Notes under the pieces: model-generated
Databases searched by the model: none
Told to the model about the DNA's origin: nothing
What the model saw: the letters and a program-made list of their open reading frames with translations, nothing else
Shown here: positions 1 through 6,658 of the stretch, piece after piece
Numbering within the stretch: the first letter of the stretch is position 1
Layout of the letters: the number at the start of each line of letters is the position of its first letter
Translations under genes and position numbers: made by a program
Source of the DNA: a bacterium
Lineage (GTDB): Bacteria > Eremiobacterota > Eremiobacteria > Baltobacterales > Baltobacteraceae
DNA length: 16,356 bases
Reading direction: 5' to 3'
NCBI GenBank assembly: GCA_021784715.1
Contig: JAJYHP010000170.1
Location: 1 to 16,356, forward strand

Positions 1-439
1 GCGTGCGATGTGTGGAGAGCGCTATGCCCGCGCACCAACTCCCACGTCCGATGTCGTCGATGCCGACGACGCGCCGATCGCGAAGATCGACGCGCTCGAT
101 ATCGTCGCGCTTTCCACCCGCCACGAGCAGGTGCTCGCCATCGAGCCAGATCGGGCTGCCGAAGCCGTCGGGAAGTTTCACGATCGTCTGCGTGCGGAGC
201 GTGCGCGCGTCGAGTACGCGAAGGGAGGCCGGCGCCGCGCCCGCGTCGAGAACGGCAATCCGTTTCCCGCCCGGCGAGAGCGCGATTCCCTGTGGCATCG
301 TGCCGACGGGAACGCCGGTGCCGACGGGGTGCAGGTGCCAACCGTTGGGCAGGCGATGGCGAGCGGGGGGCGCCGCCGCCGTGCAAGCGAGCCCGAAGAA
401 CGCTGCGGCGAGGATCGCGCGGTACCACATAGGTAGCAT
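1..439 (-). CDS. Beta-propeller-like lipoprotein, N-terminal part (runs off the left edge)
   Basis: This is an open reading frame with no stop inside the window, so only about 146 N-terminal residues are visible. It starts with a short hydrophobic segment (WYRAILAAAFFGLAC) ending in a lipobox-like L-A-C, which fits a lipoprotein signal peptide. The mature part contains PQGIALSPGGKRIAVLDAG and then LRVLDARTL and GSPIWLDGEHLLVAGG. These look like successive blades of a YncE/WD40-like beta-propeller (for example a 40-residue-repeat surface or periplasmic protein). Two in-frame ATGs exist, at 439 and 430. The 439 start gives the more usual signal-peptide length, but neither has a strong ribosome binding site. 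It is divergent from ilvE, sharing an 83-base gap. Its substrate or partner cannot be told, and the rest of the protein is needed to count blades or find an attached enzymatic domain. Confidence 0.7.
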   Translation of the reverse strand, partial: MLPMWYRAILAAAFFGLACTAAAPPARHRLPNGWHLHPVGTGVPVGTMPQGIALSPGGKRIAVLDAGAAPASLRVLDARTLRTQTIVKLPDGFGSPIWLDGEHLLVAGGKRDDIERVDLRDRRVVGIDDIGRGSWCAGIALSTHRT

Positions 440-481
440 CGTTTTCGGTAGACGGGATGCGCGTTCCGCCTGAGCGAAGCA

Positions 482-499
482 GAGAATAATTATTTTCTC
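482..499. promoter_or_regulatory. AT-rich palindrome in the ilvE/lipoprotein divergent gap
   Basis: The perfect 10-base palindrome AATAATTATT (485-494) is framed by GAGAA (482-486) and TTCTC (495-499). It stands out as AT-rich in a GC-rich gap between two divergent starts (439 and 523). It could be an operator or part of overlapping promoters. I see no convincing -35/-10 pair to settle this. Confidence 0.3.
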
Positions 500-522
500 G
501 CGTCGCTATACCGGAGTCGTAC

Positions 523-1458
523 ATGTCGGTCGATCTTTCGAAGCTCACGGTTTACCGTGATGGAGCCTTCTCGAACTACAACGATGCAAAGGTCGGCCTG
601 CTGACGCACGGCCTACAGTACGGCACCGGGTGTTTTGAAGGGATCCGCGGCTTCTGGGTGCCCGAGGATCGCGAGCTCTATCTCCTGCTCCTTCGCGAGC
701 ATTACGAACGGCTCTACAACTCGGCAAAGATTTTGCTGATGGAGTTGCCGCATAGCGTCGACGAATTGATCGATATTACGGTCGATCTTTGCCGCAGGAA
801 CCATTTTGAAACCGACGTCTATATCCGGCCGTGTATTTTCAAATCTGCAGAAGATATCGGCGTTCGCCTGCACGGCGTTCCGGCGAGCTTCGCGATGATT
901 GCGTTACCGTTTACGAAGTATTTCGACGCCTCGGTAGGGCTGAAGGCGTGCGTGAGTTCGTGGCGTCGCGTCGACGATGCGATGGCGCCGCCGCGTGGAA
1001 AACTCACCGGGCTCTACGTTAATTCTGCGCTCGCCAAGAGCGAAGCGGTGCTCAACGGCTACGACGAAGCGATCATGCTCTCGCACGACGGGCACGTCGC
1101 CGAAGGTTCGGCGGAGAACATTTTCATGGTCCGCCACGGAGCGCTCTACACGCCGGATCCCTCGCAGAACGTCTTGGAGGGTTGCACGCGGCGCGCGGTG
1201 ATGCAAATCGCTTCGGAGATGTTGGGCCTAAAGGTTATCGAGCGCTCGATCGATCGCGGCGAGCTCTACGCCGCCGACGAAGTCTTCTTTAGTGGAAGTG
1301 CAGCCGGGCTCGTGCATGCATCGTCGATCGACGGGCGTCGCGTCGGCGACGGAACCTTGGGTCCGATCGCGCGGCAGATTATGGAAATTTACGAACGCGC
1401 GGTGCGCGGGCGCGAGCCGCGCTACCGCAGCTGGATCGTGCCGACGTTCGCGCCCTAG
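523..1458 (+). CDS. ilvE: Branched-chain amino acid aminotransferase (class IV, PLP-dependent)
   Basis: The 311-residue product matches the usual length of IlvE. It is expected to carry out the last, reversible step of Leu/Ile/Val synthesis, moving the amino group of glutamate to the branched 2-oxo acids in the cytoplasm. Class IV features are clear. The N-terminal block THGLQYGTGCFEGIR (residues 28-42) contains the substrate-side Tyr/Phe and Glu-Gly. The PLP lysine is most likely K160 in RGKLTGLYVNSALAKSEA. The segment AEGSAENIFMV (193-203) carries the Glu that contacts the pyridine ring, and VLEGCTRRAVMQIA (217-230) matches the phosphate-binding/LEG-TR motif. The ATG at 523 has GGAG about 8 bases upstream. 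The C-terminus RYRSWIVPTFAP is repeated in altered form 1.5 kb downstream, so the present 3' end may have been replaced during insertion of the neighbouring island. D-amino-acid transaminase or aminodeoxychorismate lyase are less likely given the length and motifs. Confidence 0.93.
   Translation: MSVDLSKLTVYRDGAFSNYNDAKVGLLTHGLQYGTGCFEGIRGFWVPEDRELYLLLLREHYERLYNSAKILLMELPHSVDELIDITVDLCRRNHFETDVYIRPCIFKSAEDIGVRLHGVPASFAMIALPFTKYFDASVGLKACVSSWRRVDDAMAPPRGKLTGLYVNSALAKSEAVLNGYDEAIMLSHDGHVAEGSAENIFMVRHGALYTPDPSQNVLEGCTRRAVMQIASEMLGLKVIERSIDRGELYAADEVFFSGSAAGLVHASSIDGRRVGDGTLGPIARQIMEIYERAVRGREPRYRSWIVPTFAP
1418..1445 (+). repeat. 28-bp direct repeat, left copy (inside ilvE 3' end)
   Basis: This copy is identical to 2992-3019 except at one base (A1429 versus G3003). 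It encodes the R-Y-R-S-W-I-V-P-T region of IlvE. Sequences on the outer and inner sides of the two copies do not match, so the similarity is confined to this block. Confidence 0.85.
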
Positions 1459-1499
1459 GATAATTGAGGTAAGCGACGTCCCGGAAAGGTAACCGCTCG

Positions 1500-1913
1500 G
1501 CAAGATTCTTCAATTACCCGACGGCGACTCGCGCGCGTCTCCGCCGGGGCGTCGCCAAGGTAGAGTGGCATCCCGGGTAATTGTTCCCGCGCCTTGTCTT
1601 CTAGAGCAAAAGTTGTATGGAAGAGCGGGACAATAACGAATGGAAGGGCACGTTGAAAGGTACACGGTTTTCGTGTTGCTCCTGCGATGCCAACGCGACT
1701 CGTCTGTAACTGGTGTGCAACATCGGTAACTTCCTCCAAACGTTGGCGATTCCAGAGGCGCTCACAGAGCGGTCGTTGACGACGCGGAGCGAGAAGCTGA
1801 TCAAGATCGACGCGAAGGTCGTCCTCTATTGTCGGAACCTCGCCTTTCTGGTGGCGGAGGCCGCGATCCCACGCAGGTTGTTCGCCGCCATCGTCGTGAT
1901 AATCGCCGCTCTT
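1500..1913 (+). pseudogene. IS1380-family transposase, decayed C-terminal remnant
   Basis: Read in one main frame, the DNA gives a run of residues that match, from memory, the C-terminal third of IS1380-family DDE transposases. The segments are GVAKVEWHPG-stop-LFPR (around 1551-1592; family VVAKVEWHPGELFPR), EWKGTLKGTRFSC (around 1638-1676; family EGKNALKWTRLSC), and ANATRL-stop-L followed by CNIGNFLQTLAIPE (around 1689-1757; family NLGNFLRTLALPE). SLTTRSEKLIKIDAKVV (1770-1820) and LVAEAAIPRRLFA (1845-1883) follow. In-frame stops lie at 1578-1580, 1602-1604 and 1707-1709. The piece AKVVWKSGT (about 1606-1632) is in another frame, so at least two small indels are present. The N-terminal two-thirds and the left end are missing. 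The frame after 1713 has lost its stop and reads on into the next gene, which creates a misleading 329-codon composite reading frame. Confidence 0.8.
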
Positions 1914-2102
1914 GGCGACGACACCAGCGCCCGGCCAGCGTCGATACGGGGCAACACAACCGAAAATTTACGTCTGTTTTGCGCAGAGCGGGGCTTGTCG
2001 GGGCTGCGCGAGCCTCACGACGTGAAAAGGCGATGGATCAGCCTGTCAAGCGTGCGGAAATTGGCCGGAATCATCCGGCCGGCGCTAGAAAAGGACGGCC
2101 AT

Positions 2103-2702
2103 ATGGGGAATGCCGGTTCAGTGTTGTGGGGGCGGAACATTTTTTTTGTTCTTTTCACCACACTCATCTGCACCACTTCGTGCGGAGGTGCGTCGCAAGA
2201 AAAGCAGCCAACGCAGCGATCGGTTCGCGAAAACAGGATTACACCTAACGGTGTTCGCTGCACCACGTATCTTAACGTAAATCCTGGTTTCAGCTGCTAC
2301 GAGCGCGACCCTGGCTGGCCGGGTGTACGGTGCAGCGGCTATTTCGCTCCGAATGCAGGTGAAAGAAGAAGAGGGTTGTTGGGCAATTACGCTCTGCCGC
2401 CGAAAAATTATAGCGTTCGTAGTATTGGTAAGCCGAATGTCCCGATTTTATCGCCTGCACAAGAAAGCATTGTTAATGTATTGCTTAAGAAAACTCGCAG
2501 CAAAGCCTTACGGTTTGTCTTTCTTACATTGAACAATTCGCGAACGAAGCGGTTTGTCGTTTTTAACGCATTATATGGGCCGTGTACTGACAGCGTTGGC
2601 CTATATGGAGTCTTAAACATAGCATCAGACTCATCTTATGCATATTACGAGAACGGGGAAGACCCGTACGAACTTTATTACGCATCAAAAAAAATGCCGT
2701 AA
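2103..2702 (+). CDS. Small orphan lipoprotein, function unknown
   Basis: I do not recognise this 199-residue protein. Its N-terminus (M-G-N-A-G-S-V-L-W-G-R) is followed by a hydrophobic stretch (NIFFVLFTTLI, 12-22) and then CTTSCGG, so C27 is a plausible lipidated cysteine. The next 20 residues are polar and look like a linker. The mature part has four further cysteines (C53, C65, C77, C161) that could form two disulfides. It ends in an acidic, tyrosine-rich tail (SSYAYYENGEDPYELYYASKK). The ATG at 2103 has AAGGA about 7 bases upstream. A GTG at 2121 is an alternative start. The frame is open further upstream to 1713, but that part is transposase remnant and IS-tail DNA. Base composition is lower in GC than in all the long genes around it, which supports horizontal transfer. 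It has no coupled neighbours and could be a passenger gene of the island. Confidence 0.6.
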   Translation: MGNAGSVLWGRNIFFVLFTTLICTTSCGGASQEKQPTQRSVRENRITPNGVRCTTYLNVNPGFSCYERDPGWPGVRCSGYFAPNAGERRRGLLGNYALPPKNYSVRSIGKPNVPILSPAQESIVNVLLKKTRSKALRFVFLTLNNSRTKRFVVFNALYGPCTDSVGLYGVLNIASDSSYAYYENGEDPYELYYASKKMP

Positions 2703-2991
2703 AGTTCCCTGTGTGTTTATGATCGATGACGTGTGCCCCGAAGTTATGCCGCGTTCCCAGAAAAAACGAACACTTGGGGCAACCGGACGAAACCCTATAA
2801 GACGGTCCCGCAACCATAAATATGCTTTTCCAATTGGCCTGCTTTTTGAGGGCGAGGTTGCAAGTGTCATTCGCGGTGTAGAGCTTTCCAGGAATTTGGA
2901 GTGTTTGATCTAACGCTGTTCGATCCAGTGACTATGTTCTAATAAATACCAATAACGCATTATCCGCTGCGAGATTTCCGACGATGAATGT
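2703..2991. other. AT-richer intergenic stretch with no gene I can support
   Basis: The segment between the orphan lipoprotein and the distal ilvE-like repeat has low GC and runs of A (for example at 2688-2695 and 2760-2766). Open frames here are short, overlap each other and show no recognisable family. No strong hairpin-plus-T terminator is visible. It probably belongs to the inserted island. Confidence 0.5.
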
Positions 2992-3041
2992 CGCGCTACC
3001 GCGGCTGGATCGTGCCGACCTACGGAGATCGCACGGCGTAG
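2992..3041 (+). pseudogene. 28-bp repeat, right copy, with a second ilvE-like 3' end
   Basis: Codons from 2994 read RYRGWIVPTYGDRTA-stop, against RYRSWIVPTFAP-stop at the end of ilvE. The first 28 bases (2992-3019) repeat 1418-1445 with one mismatch, after which the two ends diverge but both stay in frame to a TAG. Upstream of 2992 there is no further ilvE similarity. This is either the original ilvE terminus cut off by the island, or a fragment left from recombination between two ilvE alleles. Confidence 0.75.
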
Positions 3042-3045
3042 CTTC

Positions 3046-3768
3046 CTACGAGCGGCGTTCAATCTCGGCGAGGATCGCCGTGCGGATGCCGCGTTCGACA
3101 TCGTGCCACGTGTCGCGCGCGTAGCGCAGATAGTCGATCGGTACGGCGCTGAGAAGCTCGCCGCGATATTTCCCGAAGGGCAAGCGCTCGACCGGCTCGT
3201 CGGGCGAGGACAAGCGGCAAATCTGCTCGAGCGTCGGCGCGCCACCTTCCAGTTCGGCGAACCGCACGAGAATGCGATGAAAGATTCCGCCGGTCACCGC
3301 GACGTCGGCCGCCGCACGATGGAGGGGCTCGTTCCCCACGTCTACGCCGAGCCAGGCCGCGAGTTCGGAGTTTTTGTGCGACGGCGCATTCGGCCACAAG
3401 CGTTGTGCGAGCCGGAGCGTGCACGCCCGATGGCGCCCGTCGAGATCGACGAACGCTCCGTCGAACGCCATGTTGTGCGCGACGACCAGCGAGCCGGCGG
3501 GCACCAATGCGTGGAACGTCGCGAGCGCCTCCGCGGGCGACGGAGCGTCGCGGACGTCGGCGTCGTAAATGCCGTGGATCGCCGACGCCGCAGGCGGAAT
3601 GGGGCGAGGAGGGCGTACCAAACTCGACCATTTCATGCGGTCGATCGGCCCGGAATACGCGGGCGGTAACCACCGTTCGATGCCGATCTCGCAGAGGTGG
3701 CTTTTCTTGGGATCGATACCGGTCGTCTCGACATCGAGAATGAAGATGGCGACGTCGCGCAATCGCAC
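3046..3768 (-). CDS. DnaQ-like 3'-5' exonuclease with C-terminal DUF3820-like segment
   Basis: The 240-residue product is a DEDDh exonuclease, of the fold shared by DNA polymerase III epsilon, RNase T and Cas4-independent repair nucleases. ExoI is LDVETTG (D12, E14), ExoII is VVAHNMAFD (with D103), and ExoIII is the H150/D155 pair in HRAAADVAV. It is expected to release nucleotides from the 3' ends of DNA or RNA in the cytoplasm. Residues about 196-235 (LPFGKYRGELLSAVPIDYLR) match the FGKY-G-L-P-YL pattern I associate with DUF3820, seen as a tail on some stand-alone DnaQ-family proteins. The start is a GTG at 3768 without a clear ribosome binding site. An in-frame stop at 3784-3786 leaves no upstream alternative. 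It follows the hydrolase gene by 15 bases, so it is probably the last gene of the nucleoside-transport operon. Its stop faces the ilvE-like remnant stop 4 bases away. The true substrate cannot be told. Confidence 0.85.
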   Translation of the reverse strand: MRLRDVAIFILDVETTGIDPKKSHLCEIGIERWLPPAYSGPIDRMKWSSLVRPPRPIPPAASAIHGIYDADVRDAPSPAEALATFHALVPAGSLVVAHNMAFDGAFVDLDGRHRACTLRLAQRLWPNAPSHKNSELAAWLGVDVGNEPLHRAAADVAVTGGIFHRILVRFAELEGGAPTLEQICRLSSPDEPVERLPFGKYRGELLSAVPIDYLRYARDTWHDVERGIRTAILAEIERRS

Positions 3769-3783
3769 CGAGAACGACTCGCG

Positions 3784-4782
3784 CTATCCGCCGCTGCCGG
3801 CGGCGAGTGCCTGGCCCGTCCAGTAGCGCACGTCGGGCGCTTCGGGAATCGCGGCGGGAGTGATGATATCGGCGAGCCGGTTGGGAAGCCCCAACGACGC
3901 GCGCACTTCGGCGAGTTCGGCCATCGCGTTGAAACTCAGCAACGATGCACGGCGCACGATATCGCGTCCGAGTTGCGGGTCGGGCAAACCGCTGGTCATC
4001 GCCGCGATGGCAAAGGGCGCTCCGGGTTCGTAGACGATACCGACGTCGGCCATGACGTCGTGTAACGAACCGGTTTTATGGGCGATCGTCGTGCCGTCGG
4101 GGAGCGGTTCGGGAAGCAACGTATCGATCTCTTGATGGGCGAGGATCTCGAGCATGGCGTGCGAGGACCATGTGTCGACCAGCTTCCCGTGCGCCATGCG
4201 AACCAATAACGTCAGCATATCGAGCGGCGTCGTGCGCAAGTTCGTTTCGACCGAGGAAACGTCGGTGCGGATCGCCGTCCGAAGGTAGGTGTGGTGGCAC
4301 CCATAGGCTCGCATCGCCGCGTTGATACGTCGTCGGCCGACGAGCCGAATCAACATATTCGCGGCGGTGTTATCGCTGATGTCGATCATTTTGGAAAGGA
4401 GCTCTTTGACGGTGACCGAGGCTCCGAGCGGCGCGTACGCGAGATCGCCGGAGCCGTAATCGCGATCTCCGGCGCGTAGATGCATGACGTGCGTCAGGGA
4501 AAAGCGCCCGCGCGCCATCTGCCGGAAGACTTCGATCATCACGGGAATTTTTATCGTCGATGCTGCGGGCATCGAACGGTTGAGATTGTATCCCGTGACC
4601 GCGCCTGTCGCGAGATCTTCGACGGCGATGCCGACGTTGGCGTCGCTCGATCGTGCGAGCGAACGAAGGGAGTCGCGTAGCCCGCGCATCGGCGGTGGGA
4701 TCGCGGCGGCGCAGGGAGACGCGCCGATCCAGGCGAGCGATGCGGCGAGGGCGGCGACGATAAAGATGCGCGGATACATCAT
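3784..4782 (-). CDS. Exported serine beta-lactamase-like hydrolase (class A fold)
   Basis: The product has 332 residues with an N-terminal Sec signal peptide (PRIFIVAALAASLAWIGASPCAAA) and probable cleavage near residue 27, so it acts in the periplasm or outside. Class A beta-lactamase landmarks are present in order: S75-T-I-K78 (nucleophile and lysine), S136-D-N138, and K236-T-G238. The omega-loop region between SDN and TTP reads LRTAIRTDVSSVETNLRTTP. It does not show the E-x-E-L-N pattern carrying the deacylating Glu166. E179 near the end of the loop is the only glutamate and does not align. So it may not hydrolyse beta-lactams well, and may be a penicillin-binding or peptidase-like relative (beta-lactamase2/PF13354-type). 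Its ATG overlaps the stop of the upstream permease by 4 bases (ATGA at 4779-4782), which argues for translation coupled to the nucleoside transporter. An ATG at 4779 is a possible second start. Confidence 0.85.
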   Translation of the reverse strand: MMYPRIFIVAALAASLAWIGASPCAAAIPPPMRGLRDSLRSLARSSDANVGIAVEDLATGAVTGYNLNRSMPAASTIKIPVMIEVFRQMARGRFSLTHVMHLRAGDRDYGSGDLAYAPLGASVTVKELLSKMIDISDNTAANMLIRLVGRRRINAAMRAYGCHHTYLRTAIRTDVSSVETNLRTTPLDMLTLLVRMAHGKLVDTWSSHAMLEILAHQEIDTLLPEPLPDGTTIAHKTGSLHDVMADVGIVYEPGAPFAIAAMTSGLPDPQLGRDIVRRASLLSFNAMAELAEVRASLGLPNRLADIITPAAIPEAPDVRYWTGQALAAGSGG

Positions 4783-5645
4783 GGATAGGGTTTCCCTTCG
4801 GCGGCGGGTGGGCGGTAGCGTCCGCTCGCACCGAGCAACGCAAGGAGTGCGGCGATATAGGGCAACGCTTGGAGAAAATCGCTCGGCAGCCATGCGATAT
4901 TTCCCTGAAGCGCGAACTGCAATGCTTCGAGCAGACCGAAAATCAGTGCAACGCCGGCGGCCCCGATCGGCGTCCACCTTCCAAAGATTACGGCGGCGAG
5001 GGCGATGAACCCGCGCCCGGCGATCATGCCGTCGGAATAGAGATTGAGTTCGCCGAGCGCGAGAAAGACGCCGCCGAGCCCGGCGAGCCCGCCCGCGATC
5101 GCGCTGGCGTAGAGCCGAACGGCGAGCGGGTCGATACCGGCCGCGCGAGCGGCGTGCGGATTTTCGCCGCAGGCACGCAAGCGCAGGCCGATAGGCGTGC
5201 GCGCGATCGCCCACTGCAACGCCGCGGCGAGCGCGATGCCCAGCACGACCATCGGCCAGAGCGCTTGATTGATCGCCGGGACCTGCGGCGTGACGCCCGC
5301 TTGATTGAAGACGTAAATCAAGCCGAACGCCGCTCCGCCGGTGCAGATGAGGTTGATGCCCATCCCCGCGACGATTTGATCGACGCGCCACCGCGTTGCG
5401 GCGAAGCCGAGCGCGAATCCCACCGCCGCGCCGACTGCAACGCCGCCGATCGCACCGATCCACGGGTCGCGCGTGAAGTACGAGAGCAGCGCCGCGGCAA
5501 ATGCGCCGGCGGTCATCTCACCTTCCAACGCAATATTGACGATACCGGCGCGTTCGGAGAGAACGCCTCCGAGCGCCGCAAGCAGAATCGGCGTTCCGCG
5601 AACCAATGCGAGCGCGAGGAGCGAGAGGACGAGCGAGAGCGTCAT
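4779..5645 (-). CDS. Nucleoside-type ABC transporter permease 2 (NupQ/YufQ-like)
   Basis: The product is a 288-residue, very hydrophobic inner-membrane protein of the branched-chain amino acid/sugar permease fold (PF02653 type). The motif GGVLSERAGIVNIALEGEM near residues 26-44 is diagnostic for the second permease of BMP-dependent nucleoside importers. The C-terminal half has GGLAGLGGVFLALGELNLYSDGMIAGRGFIALAAVIFGRW, the conserved coupling region that touches the ATPase. It should pair with the larger permease encoded immediately upstream. Its ATG at 5645 overlaps that gene's stop (ATGA 5642-5645), and its own stop overlaps the hydrolase start. About eight to nine membrane helices are expected from the hydrophobic runs. 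Specificity for nucleosides is inferred from the family and from the BMP binding protein. Simple sugars are the main alternative. Confidence 0.9.
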   Translation of the reverse strand: MTLSLVLSLLALALVRGTPILLAALGGVLSERAGIVNIALEGEMTAGAFAAALLSYFTRDPWIGAIGGVAVGAAVGFALGFAATRWRVDQIVAGMGINLICTGGAAFGLIYVFNQAGVTPQVPAINQALWPMVVLGIALAAALQWAIARTPIGLRLRACGENPHAARAAGIDPLAVRLYASAIAGGLAGLGGVFLALGELNLYSDGMIAGRGFIALAAVIFGRWTPIGAAGVALIFGLLEALQFALQGNIAWLPSDFLQALPYIAALLALLGASGRYRPPAAEGKPYP

Positions 5646-6658
5646 CGTGCGCCCGCTCCCCGCGCGCCGAGATAGCGCCGCGCCGCGAGTGCGAAGACCA
5701 GCAAACCTTCGATCACGTGGATTGCATCCTTCGGAACGGCGGCCGCCGCCTGCAAGGCGAGGCCGCCCGATTCCAGCGCGCCGAACGCGAGCGCCGCAAT
5801 GCAGATCGTCAGCGGTTCGAGGCCGCCGACGAGCGCGACGGCGATGGCGATGAATCCGTAGCCTGGAGAGAGCTGCGTGTTAAAACGGTGCAGCTCGCCT
5901 GCAACGAGCGCCGCTCCGCCCATGCCCGCGAGCGCTCCCGACCACGCCATCGCCCAGAGCGCGACGCGCGGCAACGATATTCCGGCGCGCCGCGCCGCTT
6001 CGGGCGCTTCGCCCGCGGCGCGTAAACGATAACCGAACCACGTCGAATCGAGCACGTAACGCAGCGCGAATGCCGCAAGCAGCGCGATCGGCAACGCGAT
6101 CGTGGCGCGCGTATGCGAGAGCAGCGTCGGAAGCCAGTAGGCATGCGGGAGGAGCGAGAGTTCGGGGCCCGCTGCATCGGGGGCGCGCAACGGCCCGGTG
6201 ACGAGATAGAGTGCGAGCGATGCGGCAATGAAATTGAGCATGAGCGTCGAGATCACTTCGTTGGCATCGCGCGCCGCTTTCAACCATCCGGCAATCGCAC
6301 CCCAGAGCGCGCCGCCGATCGCGCCGGCGAGGAAGATCGCCGCGATGGCGATCGCCGGCGGTACGTCGATTCGCGTCCCGATCCAGCCCGCGAGCAGCCC
6401 GCCGATGAGCAGTTGTCCCTCCGCACCGATGTTGAACAGCCCGGCGCGAAAAGCGATCGCGATGCCGAGTGCGGGAAAGAGCAGCGCCGTCGTACTCGCG
6501 AGCGTCTCGGCGATCTCTTGCTTGCCGCCGAACGCGCCGTAAAAGAAGGCGTTGAACCCGACGATCGGCGAGACGTGCGAAGCGACCATCGCGAGCGACA
6601 TCGCTGCGGCGACGCCGAGGGTACCGATCGCGAGTGCTTTCGCGCTCTCGCGGTTCAC
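5642..6658 (-). CDS. Nucleoside-type ABC transporter permease 1 (NupP/YufP-like)
   Basis: The product is a 338-residue membrane protein with the family motif LGIAIAFRAGLFNIGAEGQL in its first third. Further on are NEVISTLMLNFIA and GYRLRAAGEAPEAARRAGIS, the cytoplasmic EAA-like loop that contacts the ATPase. GMGGAALVAGELHRFNTQLSPGYGFIAIAVALVGG lies near the C-terminus. I chose GTG at 6658 as the start. It overlaps the upstream ATPase stop by 4 bases (GTGA 6655-6658), has GGTGAG a few bases upstream, and gives the usual N-terminal cytoplasmic lead before helix one. The same frame is open much further upstream, but that part lies inside the ATPase gene and reads as an arginine-rich shadow. It forms the heteromeric channel with the next permease. 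Confidence 0.9.
   Translation of the reverse strand: MNRESAKALAIGTLGVAAAMSLAMVASHVSPIVGFNAFFYGAFGGKQEIAETLASTTALLFPALGIAIAFRAGLFNIGAEGQLLIGGLLAGWIGTRIDVPPAIAIAAIFLAGAIGGALWGAIAGWLKAARDANEVISTLMLNFIAASLALYLVTGPLRAPDAAGPELSLLPHAYWLPTLLSHTRATIALPIALLAAFALRYVLDSTWFGYRLRAAGEAPEAARRAGISLPRVALWAMAWSGALAGMGGAALVAGELHRFNTQLSPGYGFIAIAVALVGGLEPLTICIAALAFGALESGGLALQAAAAVPKDAIHVIEGLLVFALAARRYLGARGAGAR

Larger units (their letters stand above)
1446..2991. mobile_element. Putative inserted island at the ilvE 3' end
   Basis: The segment between the two 28-bp repeats differs from the rest of the window. It contains a degraded IS1380-type transposase tail, an orphan lipoprotein gene and noncoding DNA. The stretch 2401-2460 is 43% GC by direct count, against clearly higher GC on both sides. 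The distal repeat restores an ilvE-like 3' end with its own stop (TAG 3039-3041), only 4 bases from the stop of the convergent exonuclease gene. That looks like the original, compact gene junction. No integrase, intact transposase or tRNA gene is present, so the mechanism of entry (site-specific integration, recombination with an incoming ilvE, or IS-mediated rearrangement) is unknown. The exact edges are inferred from the repeats. Confidence 0.5.

Noticed and set aside
1713..2702. A 329-codon open frame read as a single protein
   Set aside because: The first two-thirds is the IS1380 transposase remnant plus noncoding IS tail. Only the part from 2103 has a start signal and a lipoprotein-like beginning.
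2638..2913. 91-codon plus-strand frame overlapping the lipoprotein gene end
   Set aside because: It has no family motif and no convincing ribosome binding site, and overlaps the better-supported lipoprotein gene. It is probably chance in AT-richer DNA.
4783..5463. Upstream extension of the beta-lactamase-like frame
   Set aside because: It reads as an arginine-rich shadow of the permease gene in another frame, while the signal peptide begins at 4782.
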